From assembly GCA_016195915.1 (NCBI GenBank), contig JACPYS010000015.1, positions 1-64,000 of the forward strand: a stretch of DNA of 64,000 nucleotides. Reading direction: 5' to 3'. This stretch comes from Betaproteobacteria bacterium (lineage in GTDB: Bacteria > Pseudomonadota > Gammaproteobacteria > Burkholderiales > SG8-39). Below the pieces are notes generated by a model. The model had not been told where the DNA came from. It searched no databases and saw nothing but the letters and a program-made list of their open reading frames with translations. Both the position numbers and the translations under genes were made by a program. Shown here in pieces: positions 10,062 to 18,270 of this stretch. Position 1 is the first letter of the stretch, and each line of letters opens with the position of its first letter.

Positions 10062-10441
10062 GCGGCGCTCTCCAGAATCACGGTCGCGCAGGCAAGCTCT
10101 CTCTCATCGCTGAGAGATACGTGTGCGTGACTCACGCCGCGTTTCTCGAGCAGGATTGCAAGCTCGGGCGAAAACTCGAGCACCGGCTTTCCCGAGCGCA
10201 GATTGCTCACCCACACGCCATGCCAGTTGGCGGGCGCGTGGATGCCGGTGCCGAGCGCCTTGGTAAACGCCTCCTTCGCCGCAAAGCGCTTGGCGAGATA
10301 GGCGACGGGCTGCCTGTGCCGCGCGAAGCGCAGCAATTCCGGCTCGCACAGGATCCTGCGCGCAAAACGCTCCCCGAATCGCTCGAGCGAGCGCGCGATG
10401 CGCGCAATCTCGATGATGTCGGTGCCGACGCCGTAGATCAT
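10058..10441 (-). CDS. acpS: Holo-[acyl-carrier-protein] synthase
   Basis: Transfers 4'-phosphopantetheine from CoA to the serine of acyl carrier protein, here presumably the acpP product encoded at 22141-22380. The N-terminal GTDIIEIARI and the FAAKEAFTKALGTGI segment are the two magnesium/CoA-binding signatures of the AcpS family. At 127 residues the length is normal. The ATG at 10441 overlaps the pdxJ stop (ATGA), and the stop region overlaps the nagZ start. Confidence 0.96.
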   Translation of the reverse strand: MIYGVGTDIIEIARIARSLERFGERFARRILCEPELLRFARHRQPVAYLAKRFAAKEAFTKALGTGIHAPANWHGVWVSNLRSGKPVLEFSPELAILLEKRGVSHAHVSLSDERELACATVILESAA

Positions 10442-11199
10442 CGCGCCTGGCTCGCTTCCACCATCAGGCGTTTCATCTCCCGCACCGCCTCGCGCAGCCC
10501 GGTGAACAGCGCGCGGCTGACCACCGCGTGCCCGATGTGCAGTTCGCGCAAGCCCGCCAGCCGCGCGACCGGAGCGACGTTGAAGTAGTTGAGCGCATGA
10601 CCGGCGTTGAAACGCATGCCGAGCGCGCGGATCTGCTCGCCCGCGCGCGCGATCTTGTCGAGCTCGGCGGCCACCGCCGGGCTTTCGGCGTCGCGGCCCC
10701 GGGAGTGGAATGCGTGCGCATAGGGCCCGGTATGGACTTCGCACACCGAGGCGCCGATGCGCCGCGCGGCATCGATCTGGCGCGGGTCTGCGTCGATGAA
10801 CACGCTGACCACGATGCCGGTGTCGGCAATGCGCGCAACCGACTTCGCCAGCGCGGCCTCCTGCGACACGATGTCGAGGCCGCCTTCCGTCGTCACTTCG
10901 TGGCGGCCTTCCGGGACCAGCATCGCCATTTCGGGACGAATGCTGCGCGCGATTTCCACCATCTCTGCTGTCGCCGCCATCTCGAGATTGAGCTTGATAT
11001 GGGTCAGCTGCCGCAGCCGGCGCACGTCCTCATCCTGGATGTGGCGCCGGTCCTCGCGCAGATGCACGGTGATGCCGTTCGCGCCGCCCAGGTGCGCTTC
11101 GACCGCGGCCCACACGGGGTCGGGTTCCCAGGTGCGCCGGGCCTGCCGCACCGTGGCGATGTGATCAACGTTTACGCCCAGCTCAATCATGATCGTCAC
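10438..11199 (-). CDS. pdxJ: Pyridoxine 5'-phosphate synthase
   Basis: Condenses 1-deoxyxylulose 5-phosphate with 3-amino-2-oxopropyl phosphate to make pyridoxine 5'-phosphate (DXP-dependent vitamin B6 route). The N-terminal LGVNVDHIATVRQARRT and the HLREDRRHI and MAMLVPEGRHEVTTEGGLD motifs are diagnostic. 253 residues. The start at 11199 overlaps the recO stop by ATGA; a second ATG three codons in would also give a normal protein. The recO-pdxJ-acpS order is widely conserved. Confidence 0.97.
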   Translation of the reverse strand: MTIMIELGVNVDHIATVRQARRTWEPDPVWAAVEAHLGGANGITVHLREDRRHIQDEDVRRLRQLTHIKLNLEMAATAEMVEIARSIRPEMAMLVPEGRHEVTTEGGLDIVSQEAALAKSVARIADTGIVVSVFIDADPRQIDAARRIGASVCEVHTGPYAHAFHSRGRDAESPAVAAELDKIARAGEQIRALGMRFNAGHALNYFNVAPVARLAGLRELHIGHAVVSRALFTGLREAVREMKRLMVEASQAR

Positions 11200-11915
11200 A
11201 TTTCCTGAAGTTCCAGCAGCACCGCGCGCGTGTGCAGCGTCTGACCTTGCAGCCGGTGGCCGATCAGAGCTCGCATCAGTGAGCGGCTCTCGATCTGCGT
11301 TTCCGGCCGGCGATAATCATCGGCCTCGATGTCGAGCAGCGTGCGCCCGCTCACCGCCAGTTCGCCGCTCGCGCCATTCGCCGCCACCGGGCCACGCTCG
11401 GGCTCGTACAGGTAGCTGCGTTCCGGATCGATCGGCGCACCTTCGGTCGCCTCGCGGTTCAATTGGAGAGCATACCCCAGCCCCGCAAGCAAGCGCCGCT
11501 CGAACATGCGCAGTACCGTGGCGGTCGGAAGGGCGCCCTGCCCGAGCCTGGCGAGGCCGTCACGATAGTCGTCGTAGAGGGTCTCGTGCGGGTCGTCGCG
11601 CGGCAGCAGGCGCAGCAGCAACTCGTTGAGGTAGAAACCGCACATCAGCCCCGCGCCGCGCAGAAAACTGCCGGCGCCCTGCCACTCCGCGCCGGTCAGC
11701 GTGCGCATCTCGCCGCTGCCCGACCACGAAAGACCCAGCGGCTGGAACGACAGCAGCACGCCGCGCAGCGCCGAGCGCGGCCGGCGTGCTCCCTTCGCGA
11801 TCAGCGCCGTTCGACCGTGCCGGCGCGTGAACGCCTCGATGATGAGGCTGGTCTCGCGATAGGGGTAGCTGTGAAGCACGAAACCCGGTTCGTGCTCGGC
11901 CCTTGGTCTGGTCAC
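11196..11915 (-). CDS. recO: DNA repair protein RecO
   Basis: Mediator of the RecFOR pathway that helps load RecA at single-strand gaps. The 239-residue protein starts with the RecO OB-fold pattern GFVLHSYPYRETSLIIEAFTRR and HGRTALIAKGARRP, followed by the helical C-terminal domain with MCGFYLNELLLRLL. No zinc-cluster cysteines are apparent. The start is GTG at 11915, 13 bases after the era stop. Position between era and pdxJ supports the call. Confidence 0.94.
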   Translation of the reverse strand: MTRPRAEHEPGFVLHSYPYRETSLIIEAFTRRHGRTALIAKGARRPRSALRGVLLSFQPLGLSWSGSGEMRTLTGAEWQGAGSFLRGAGLMCGFYLNELLLRLLPRDDPHETLYDDYRDGLARLGQGALPTATVLRMFERRLLAGLGYALQLNREATEGAPIDPERSYLYEPERGPVAANGASGELAVSGRTLLDIEADDYRRPETQIESRSLMRALIGHRLQGQTLHTRAVLLELQEM

Positions 11916-11928
11916 CAGGTCGCAGTTC

Positions 11929-12810
11929 CTACTTGTGCCCGAGGGCGTGCAGCATCCTCTCGTCCTCGCTCCAGCCGCGCTTCACCTTGACCCAGGTGCC
12001 GAGGTACACCTTGCCGCCGAACATCGTCTCCATGCCCTTGCGTGCGGCGGTGCCGATCTGCTTCAGGCGCGCCCCCTTCTCGCCGAGCACGATCGGCTTG
12101 TGGCTGTCGCGTTCCACCCAGATGGTGGCTTCGATCCGGCGCAGCCGTCCCTCCTCCTTGAAGCTCGCGATTTCGATCTCGCAGGCGTAGGGAAGCTCTT
12201 CGCCGAGATTGCGGAACAATTGCTCGCGCAGCAGCTCGGCGGCGAAGAAGCGCTCGTCGCGATCCGTGAGCTGATCCGGCGGGTAGATCGCATCCTGCTC
12301 GGGCAGCGCATCGCGCAGCGCTGCAAGCAGGACCTCGCAGTTTTCACCACTCATGGCGCTGACCGGGACGATCGCGGCGAAATCACGCTGTTCGGCCAGC
12401 CGCTCGAGGAAGGGCATGAGTTTGTGTCGCGGCTTGACGCGGTCGATCTGATTGACGATGGCGACGATCTTCCCGTCTGCCGGCACGCTGGCAAGCACCT
12501 CTCGATCGGCGTCGCTCAGGCGCATCGCCTCGAGCACCCACCCCACGACGTCCGCGCCGCCCGCTGCCTCGCTCGCCCGGTTGTTGAGCGCGCGATTCAG
12601 GCGGCCGCCGTGGCGCGATTGCATGCCGGGCGCGTCGACGAAAATGTACTGGCAATCGGCGTTGGTGAGGATGCCGGTCACCAGATGCCGCGTGGTCTGC
12701 GCCCGCCCCGATACGATCGAGAGTTTCTCGCCCACCAGCCGGTTGAGCAGGCTGGATTTCCCAGTATTGGGGCGGCCGGCCAATGCGATGGTGCCGCAGC
12801 GGTAGCTCAT
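11929..12810 (-). CDS. era: GTPase Era
   Basis: Essential GTP-binding protein for 30S ribosome maturation that binds the 16S rRNA 3' end through a C-terminal KH domain. P-loop GRPNTGKSSLLN, switch region AQTTRH, G3 motif DAPG and a C-terminal KH-like segment (VLGEKGARLKQIGTAARKGME) are visible. The G4 guanine-specificity motif reads NQID rather than NKxD, and G3 is DAPG rather than DTPG. The chosen ATG at 12810 lies seven bases after the rnc stop and gives 293 residues, close to the usual Era length. Confidence 0.94.
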   Translation of the reverse strand: MSYRCGTIALAGRPNTGKSSLLNRLVGEKLSIVSGRAQTTRHLVTGILTNADCQYIFVDAPGMQSRHGGRLNRALNNRASEAAGGADVVGWVLEAMRLSDADREVLASVPADGKIVAIVNQIDRVKPRHKLMPFLERLAEQRDFAAIVPVSAMSGENCEVLLAALRDALPEQDAIYPPDQLTDRDERFFAAELLREQLFRNLGEELPYACEIEIASFKEEGRLRRIEATIWVERDSHKPIVLGEKGARLKQIGTAARKGMETMFGGKVYLGTWVKVKRGWSEDERMLHALGHK

Positions 12811-12817
12811 CGATGCC

Positions 12818-13495
12818 TCAATTGCCGATTTTCCCCAGCAGCGCTTCCGCAGCGTCCTGCTCTGCCGCGCGGCGCGAACGGCCGCTGCCCGTGCCACGCA
12901 AGTCGAGCGGCGCAACTACGCACTCGACTTCGTAGGTCTTGCGGTGTGGCTCGCCTTTGGTCAATACGACGAAGTACTTGGGAGGTGGATGCCGCCGCCC
13001 CTGAAGATATTCCTGCAATCGTGTCTTGGCATCCTTCGTCGGCCGTGAGGCGTCGAAATCGGCGAGTGCTGCCGCGAAAGTCCTCATGATCGCGTCGCGC
13101 GCCGCGGCGTATCCGCCGTCGATGAACAACGCACCGTACACGGCCTCCAGCGCATCCGCGAGGATCGAGTCCCCCGCTGTCAAGCCGCTCGCGCGCTCGC
13201 CACCGCCCAGTCGCAGCTGCGCCGAAAGTTGCAGCCCGCGAGCAATGCCCGACAACGCCTCATTGCGGACCAGCGCGGAGCGCATGAGCGAGAGTTTGCC
13301 CTCGCTCAGCTGCGGATACCTTTCGTACAGCGCGCTCGAGATGACGCAGTTGAGTACGCCATCGCCGAGAAACTCCAGCCGTTCATTATTGATTTGAGAT
13401 TCGCGGACGCTACCGTGGGTGAGAGCCTGCTCCAGCAGCGCCAGGTTGCCAAACTGGTAACCAAGGCTCTTTTCCAGGGCCGTTGGCCGTGCCAC
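12818..13495 (-). CDS. rnc: Ribonuclease III
   Basis: Double-strand-specific endonuclease that processes rRNA precursors and some mRNAs. The nuclease signature NERLEFLGD lies at residues 37-45, giving the catalytic E41 and D45, with a second acidic patch at DALEAVYGALF. A double-stranded RNA-binding domain follows (DAKTRLQEYLQGRR to the end). 225 residues. The start is GTG without an obvious ribosome site, 14 bases after the upstream stop. The rnc-era-recO order is the usual one. Confidence 0.97.
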   Translation of the reverse strand: MARPTALEKSLGYQFGNLALLEQALTHGSVRESQINNERLEFLGDGVLNCVISSALYERYPQLSEGKLSLMRSALVRNEALSGIARGLQLSAQLRLGGGERASGLTAGDSILADALEAVYGALFIDGGYAAARDAIMRTFAAALADFDASRPTKDAKTRLQEYLQGRRHPPPKYFVVLTKGEPHRKTYEVECVVAPLDLRGTGSGRSRRAAEQDAAEALLGKIGN

Positions 13496-13509
13496 CGCTG
13501 CGCGGCCCG

Positions 13510-13860
13510 CTAGTCGATCCCCTTGGAATTGGCGGCAAAGTCCAGGTACAGGCCGATGTTCCAGAACAACGGCACTTCCTTGCGATAGTTGAACGACACC
13601 ACCACGTCACTGCCTTCCTTGGTGATCTCCAGGTCGTTGCCCGAGATGACGCTGATGTTGTCGATCTGCGCCTTCCGGTCGAAAGCCTTGCGCAGCTCGG
13701 CCACGCCGCCCTTCTCCCCGGCGGTCGACACGATGGCCTTCTTCACGCTCAGGAACTCCGTATACGCCGGGCCGACCTTCAGGCCGACCATGGCCAGAAG
13801 GATGAGGATGACCACCCCTATGAGCAGGCCGCCCAGGCTGACACCGGATTGTTTGCGCAC
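13510..13860 (-). CDS. DUF4845 family membrane protein
   Basis: A 116-residue protein with one N-terminal transmembrane helix (GVSLGGLLIGVVILILLAMV) and a short soluble domain predicted to face the periplasm. It lies between lepB and rnc, where a DUF4845 protein is found in many betaproteobacteria. The N-terminus resembles pilin-like leaders but no peptidase site is clear. The start is GTG with GGGAGG five bases ahead. Function is unknown; coupling to signal peptidase I suggests an envelope role only by context. Confidence 0.85.
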   Translation of the reverse strand: MRKQSGVSLGGLLIGVVILILLAMVGLKVGPAYTEFLSVKKAIVSTAGEKGGVAELRKAFDRKAQIDNISVISGNDLEITKEGSDVVVSFNYRKEVPLFWNIGLYLDFAANSKGID

Positions 13861-13876
13861 GTAAACCTCCCTGTTC

Positions 13877-14665
13877 CTATCGGAACGAGCCGAAACGTCC
13901 GAGCTCGTTCAGGTTGAGCCAGATGAAAAAAGCCTTGCCCACGATATTCTCGTCGGGCACGAATCCCCACACCCGGCTGTCGCTTGAATTGTCGCGATTG
14001 TCGCCCATCATGAAATAATGGCCCGGCGGGACGGTGCACGTCACGCCAGCCGTATTGTAGATGCAATTCCCGGCGTTCGGGAACGAGCGCGTGGACGGGA
14101 TGAACGACGGGGCGTCGTCTTCCACCAGGATCGGGTGCTCGACTGCGCCCAGGGTTTCGATGAATTGACGCGAGTACTGCATGCGCTCGCGCGACAGGTA
14201 ATCCGCGAACGTCCGCACCGCCACCGCCTGGCCGTTGATCGTCAGGCGCTTGTTCTGGTATTCGATGCGGTCCCCCGGCAGGCCGACCACCCGCTTGATG
14301 TAATCGAGCGAAGTGTCCTCCGGAAAGCGAAACACCATCACGTCGCCGCGCTGGGGGAGGTTCAGTTCGACGATCTTGCGGTTGATCACCGGCAGGCGGA
14401 TGCCATAGGTGAACTTGTTCACCAGGATGAAATCGCCCACCAGCAGCGTCGGAATCATCGAACCCGAAGGGATCTTGAACGGCTCGACCAGGAACGAGCG
14501 CAGCACGAACACGATCAGGATCACCGGAAAGAAACTCGCCGAATACTCGACCCACCACGGTTCCTTGGCATCGGGTGCGCGCCGCTTGCGCAGCACGCGC
14601 GCATCCAGCAGCCACACCGAGCCGCTCACCACCAGCAGCGTGAACAGGAACAGCGCAAAACTCAT
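13877..14665 (-). CDS. lepB: Signal peptidase I
   Basis: Membrane serine protease that cleaves signal peptides from exported proteins. The nucleophile is Ser69 in PSGSMIPTL, the general base Lys123 in [11 protein letters not shown], and the C-terminal box [17 protein letters not shown] is intact. Two N-terminal hydrophobic helices precede the periplasmic domain. 262 residues. The start overlaps the lepA stop (ATGA), the usual lepA-lepB coupling. Confidence 0.97.
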   Translation of the reverse strand: MSFALFLFTLLVVSGSVWLLDARVLRKRRAPDAKEPWWVEYSASFFPVILIVFVLRSFLVEPFKIPSGSMIPTLLVGDFILVNKFTYGIRLPVINRKIVELNLPQRGDVMVFRFPEDTSLDYIKRVVGLPGDRIEYQNKRLTINGQAVAVRTFADYLSRERMQYSRQFIETLGAVEHPILVEDDAPSFIPSTRSFPNAGNCIYNTAGVTCTVPPGHYFMMGDNRDNSSDSRVWGFVPDENIVGKAFFIWLNLNELGRFGSFR

Positions 14666-16461
14666 TTGTCATCCATCTGAAGGACCGCGAGGAATGCTTC
14701 CTGGGGGATCTCGACCGAACCGACCTGCTTCATGCGTTTCTTGCCTTCCTTTTGCTTGTCGAGCAGCTTGCGCTTTCGCGACACGTCGCCGCCGTAGCAC
14801 TTCGCCAGCACGTTCTTCCTCAGCGCCTTCACGGTTTCGCGCGCGATGACGTTGGCGCCGATCGCCGCCTGGATGGCGACGTCGAACATCTGCCGCGGAA
14901 TCAGCCCGCGCAGGCGTGCCACCAGTTCGCGACCGCGATACTGGGCGCTCGAGCGGTGCACCATGCTCGAGAGCGCGTCGACCTTCTCGCCGTTCACCAG
15001 CACGTCCAGGCGGACCATGTCGGCGGCCCGGTATTCCTTGAATTCGTAATCGAGCGAGCCATAGCCGCGCGAGAGCGACTTGAGCTTGTCGAAGAAATCG
15101 AGCACCACTTCGCTGAGCGGCAGGTCGTAGGACAGGACCACGTGGCGCGCCGAATAATGCAGGTTGGTCTGCGTGCCGCGCTTCTGCGTGCAAAGCGTCA
15201 TGACCGGCCCGACGTACTCCTGCGGCACGAAGATGGTCGTCGAGATCACCGGCTCGCGGATCTGCTCGATCTTGCTCGGGTCCGGCAGTTTGGCCGGGTT
15301 GGAGACCTGCTCGAGCGAGCCATCGCGCAGCAGCACCTCGTACACCACCGACGGCGCGGTGGTGACGAGGCTCACGTGGTACTCGCGCTCGAGCCGCTCC
15401 TGCACGATGTCCATGTGCAGCAGGCCGAGGAAACCGCAGCGGAAGCCGAATCCGAGCGCCTGGGATACCTCGGGCTCGTAATGAAACGACGCGTCGTTCA
15501 GGTGCAGCTTCTCCATCGCTTCGCGCATCGCTTCGTACTGATTGGCTTCAACCGGATAAAGACCTGCGAATACCTGCGGCTTGACCTCCTTGAATCCGTG
15601 CAGCGGCCCGGCCGCGGGCTGGTCCGCGCTGGTGATCGTGTCGCCCACCTTCGCGGCGCGCAGTTCCTTGATCCCCGCAATCACAAACCCCACTTCGCCC
15701 GCGCCGAGTGCGTCGCGCACCTGGGATTTGGGCGTGAACACGCCGACCTGCTCGCACTGGTAGTTCGCGCCGCTGCTCATCAACTGCAGCTTGTCCTTGG
15801 GCTTGAGCCCGCCGTCCACCACGCGCACGAGTATCACCACGCCGACATAGTTGTCGAACCAGGAATCGATGATGAGCGCCTTCAGCCGGCCTTGCGGATC
15901 TCCACGCGGCGCGGGCGTGCGCGCAATGATGGACTCGAGGATGTCCTGCACCCGCTCGCCGGTCTTCGCGCTGGCGCGGATCGCGTCCTCGGCCTTGATG
16001 CCGATCACGTCCTCGATCTCCTGGATCGCTTTCTCCGGATCGGCCGAAGGCAGGTCGATCTTGTTGAGCACCGGAATGACTTCGACCCCGAGTTCGATCG
16101 CCGTATAGCAGTTCGCCACCGTCTGCGCTTCCACTCCCTGGGAGGCATCCACCACCAGCACCGCCCCCTCGCAGGCGGACAGCGAGCGGCTCACCTCGTA
16201 GGAAAAGTCCACGTGACCCGGCGTATCGATGAGGTTGAGATTGTAGATTTCGCCGTTGCGCGCCGTGTAGCGAAGCGCCGCGGTCTGCGCCTTGATGGTG
16301 ATGCCGCGCTCGCGCTCGAGGTCCATCGAGTCGAGCACCTGGTCCTCCATCTCGCGGTCCGTCAACCCGCCGCAGATCTGGATGAACCTGTCGGCGAGCG
16401 TCGACTTGCCGTGGTCGATGTGGGCGATGATGGAAAAATTGCGGATGTGGCTCTGGTTCAT
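14662..16461 (-). CDS. lepA: Elongation factor 4 (LepA)
   Basis: Ribosome-associated GTPase implicated in back-translocation and 30S biogenesis. GTPase motifs are all present: [32 protein letters not shown] and NKIDLP. The C-terminus carries the LepA-specific domain ([26 protein letters not shown]). Starting at 16461 the protein has 599 residues, the same as E. coli LepA, and opens [16 protein letters not shown]. The seven bases ahead of the ATG are the T-rich tail of a hairpin, so there is no normal Shine-Dalgarno sequence. Confidence 0.97.
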   Translation of the reverse strand: MNQSHIRNFSIIAHIDHGKSTLADRFIQICGGLTDREMEDQVLDSMDLERERGITIKAQTAALRYTARNGEIYNLNLIDTPGHVDFSYEVSRSLSACEGAVLVVDASQGVEAQTVANCYTAIELGVEVIPVLNKIDLPSADPEKAIQEIEDVIGIKAEDAIRASAKTGERVQDILESIIARTPAPRGDPQGRLKALIIDSWFDNYVGVVILVRVVDGGLKPKDKLQLMSSGANYQCEQVGVFTPKSQVRDALGAGEVGFVIAGIKELRAAKVGDTITSADQPAAGPLHGFKEVKPQVFAGLYPVEANQYEAMREAMEKLHLNDASFHYEPEVSQALGFGFRCGFLGLLHMDIVQERLEREYHVSLVTTAPSVVYEVLLRDGSLEQVSNPAKLPDPSKIEQIREPVISTTIFVPQEYVGPVMTLCTQKRGTQTNLHYSARHVVLSYDLPLSEVVLDFFDKLKSLSRGYGSLDYEFKEYRAADMVRLDVLVNGEKVDALSSMVHRSSAQYRGRELVARLRGLIPRQMFDVAIQAAIGANVIARETVKALRKNVLAKCYGGDVSRKRKLLDKQKEGKKRMKQVGSVEIPQEAFLAVLQMDDK

Positions 16462-16498
16462 AAGAAAAGAGGGTGCCGATAGAAAACCGGGCACCCTC
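16462..16498 (-). terminator. Terminator-like hairpin directly upstream of lepA
   Basis: On the minus strand a 9-bp perfect stem (GAGGGTGCC with GGCACCCTC), with a 12-base loop, is followed by TTTTCTT and then at once the lepA ATG. It would end the rpoE-rseAB-degP-glutaredoxin transcript. Because it occupies the place of the ribosome-binding site, it could also affect lepA translation. Coordinates cover the stem and T-tract. Confidence 0.7.
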
Positions 16499-16554
16499 GT
16501 CTAAGCCGTTATTTTACCGCAGAAAGCGCCGCAATGGCGGGCGCCGCGCCGGAA

Positions 16555-16782
16555 TCAGGCCAGTACGCGCGCAAGTGCCTCTGCATCCAGAAAATAGTGG
16601 CAGATTTCCGACCCGTCCGGCCCCACCAGAACGGGAACGAGTTCACCATAGCGCGCCTCGAGCCGCGCATCGGCGTCCACGTCCGCCTCGACAAATGCGA
16701 CCCCGCGCGCGCGCAGTTCGCGGGCCATGTCCTCGCACAGATGGCAGTACGAGCGGGAGTACAGCGTAAAGCGCAGTTTCAG
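16555..16782 (-). CDS. Glutaredoxin-like protein with CTG start
   Basis: A 75-residue thioredoxin-fold protein. It opens LKLRFTLYSRSYCHLCEDMA, with a CxxC redox pair (CHLC) right after the first strand, and later has LVPVLVGPDG, matching the cis-proline strand of glutaredoxin-like DUF836 proteins. An in-frame TGA lies only two codons upstream, so the only usable start is CTG, either at 16782 (overlapping the degP stop as CTGA) or at 16776 with AAGGG six bases ahead. The next ATG would remove the CxxC. Position between degP and lepA is common in betaproteobacteria. Confidence 0.8.
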   Translation of the reverse strand: MKLRFTLYSRSYCHLCEDMARELRARGVAFVEADVDADARLEARYGELVPVLVGPDGSEICHYFLDAEALARVLA

Positions 16783-18209
16783 CCCTTGTCAGCGAGTCCC
16801 GCGACGCTCAGCACGAGCGTGGTCTCGCCGCGCCGCACGTGCAGCGTGACTGCGCTCGACTTGTCGAGCTCGCCGAGGCGTTTGTTGAGCTGTGCGACGG
16901 ACTTGAGCTCCTCTACCCGGCCCTGGCTCACGATTGCGAGCAGTACATCGCCGCGGCGCACTTCGACGCGTGCATCAGGCCGCACTTCGTCGACCACCAG
17001 CCCATGGGAAATCTTGAGTTCCTTCTTCTGCTCGCCGCTCAGTTCGCTGACCACAAGACCCAGACGGTTGGCGGCCAGCGCCGCGGACCGCGGCCGCGGC
17101 GAATCGCGGCTCGCAACGCGTTCCTCCGGAATTTCACCCACGGTGATGCTGAGGTCCTTCGCGGCACCCTTGCGCCACACCTGCAGCCCGACCTGGGCTC
17201 CAGGCCGTGTCGAACTCACGATGCGCGGCAGATCGGCCGAGGCAGTCACCGGCTTGTTGTCGAACTTCACGATGATGTCGAGGGCTTCAACCCCGGCCTT
17301 GTCCGCCGGGCTGCCCTTCTCAACCGAATTCACCAGCGCTCCTTCGGGTCGCTTCAAGCCGAACGAATCGGCCATGTCCTTGGTCACCTCCTGGATCACC
17401 ACGCCGATGCGCCCGCGGCTCACGCGCCCCTTGCTGCGCAACTGGTTCTGGATGTCCATGGCAAGGTCGATCGGGATGGCGAAGGACAGGCCCATGTAGC
17501 CGCCGGTGCGCGAATAGATCTGCGAGTTCATGCCGACCACCTCGCCCCGCATGTTGAACAGCGGCCCGCCCGAGTTGCCGGGGTTGATCGCCACGTCGGT
17601 CTGGATGAACGGCACCAGGTTTTCCTGCGGCAGCGAGCGACCCTTGCCGCTCACAATTCCCGCCGTCACCGTGTTCTCGAAACCGAACGGCGAGCCGATC
17701 GCCACGACCCACTCACCCACTCTGAGACGCGCAGGATCGCCGAACTTCACCGCCGGCAACCCGGTCGCCTCTATCTTGATGACCGCGACGTCGGTGCGTT
17801 TGTCCGAACCGATGACCTTGGCCTTGAACTCACGCTTGTCAGTCAGCCTCACGTTGATCTCGTCCGCCGCCTCCACCACGTGCGCGTTGGTCAGGATGTA
17901 CCCGTCGGACGTTGCGATGAAGCCCGAGCCGAGCGAGCGCGCTTCAGGCGTGCGCGGCGCGGGACCCGCACCGGGACCCTGTCCGGGGCCCGGCTGGCGC
18001 GGGATGAAACGGCGAAAGAACTCATTGATCTCGTCGTCCTCGATGCCGGGGACTTGCGGATTCGCACTGCGGCGTGCCGCCTGCGTCGTGCTGACATTGA
18101 CCACCGATGGCCCCTGCTCCTCAACCAGGCGGGTGAAATCAGGCAGCGCCTGCGCCGATACCTGAGCCGTAAACAGAAACAATACAAACGCCAGAGTGCT
18201 TCGCATCAT
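16779..18209 (-). CDS. mucD: DegP/MucD-type periplasmic serine endoprotease
   Basis: Trypsin-like periplasmic protease/chaperone of the envelope stress response. A signal peptide (MMRSTLAFVLFLFTAQVSAQ) leads to a protease domain with His110 (ILTNAHVV), Asp140 (RTDVAVIKI) and Ser213 (NPGNSGGPLFN), followed by two PDZ domains. 476 residues. It is last in the rpoE-rseA-rseB-mucD order, where sigma-E regulons usually carry it. A second ATG at 18206 is better spaced from the GAGGA site and may be the real start. Confidence 0.95.
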   Translation of the reverse strand: MMRSTLAFVLFLFTAQVSAQALPDFTRLVEEQGPSVVNVSTTQAARRSANPQVPGIEDDEINEFFRRFIPRQPGPGQGPGAGPAPRTPEARSLGSGFIATSDGYILTNAHVVEAADEINVRLTDKREFKAKVIGSDKRTDVAVIKIEATGLPAVKFGDPARLRVGEWVVAIGSPFGFENTVTAGIVSGKGRSLPQENLVPFIQTDVAINPGNSGGPLFNMRGEVVGMNSQIYSRTGGYMGLSFAIPIDLAMDIQNQLRSKGRVSRGRIGVVIQEVTKDMADSFGLKRPEGALVNSVEKGSPADKAGVEALDIIVKFDNKPVTASADLPRIVSSTRPGAQVGLQVWRKGAAKDLSITVGEIPEERVASRDSPRPRSAALAANRLGLVVSELSGEQKKELKISHGLVVDEVRPDARVEVRRGDVLLAIVSQGRVEELKSVAQLNKRLGELDKSSAVTLHVRRGETTLVLSVAGLADKG

Positions 18210-18224
18210 TTTCCTCGCTTCCCC

Positions 18225-18270
18225 TAAGTCGATGTGTGCTTACTGCGTAAGTCGATGTGTGCTCACTGCG
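18225..18270. repeat. 23-bp tandem duplication at the rseB stop codon
   Basis: Two adjacent 23-base units (18225-18247 and 18248-18270) differ at one base. The right unit contains the rseB stop codon (TGA); the left unit carries TAA at the same place. The duplication lengthens the rseB-mucD spacer and leaves the rseB protein unchanged. Confidence 0.9.

Noticed and set aside
16462-16494. Alternative lepA start at GTG 16494
   Set aside because: It adds eleven unconserved residues encoded by the hairpin itself and has no spaced ribosome site. LepA proteins begin close to [16 protein letters not shown].
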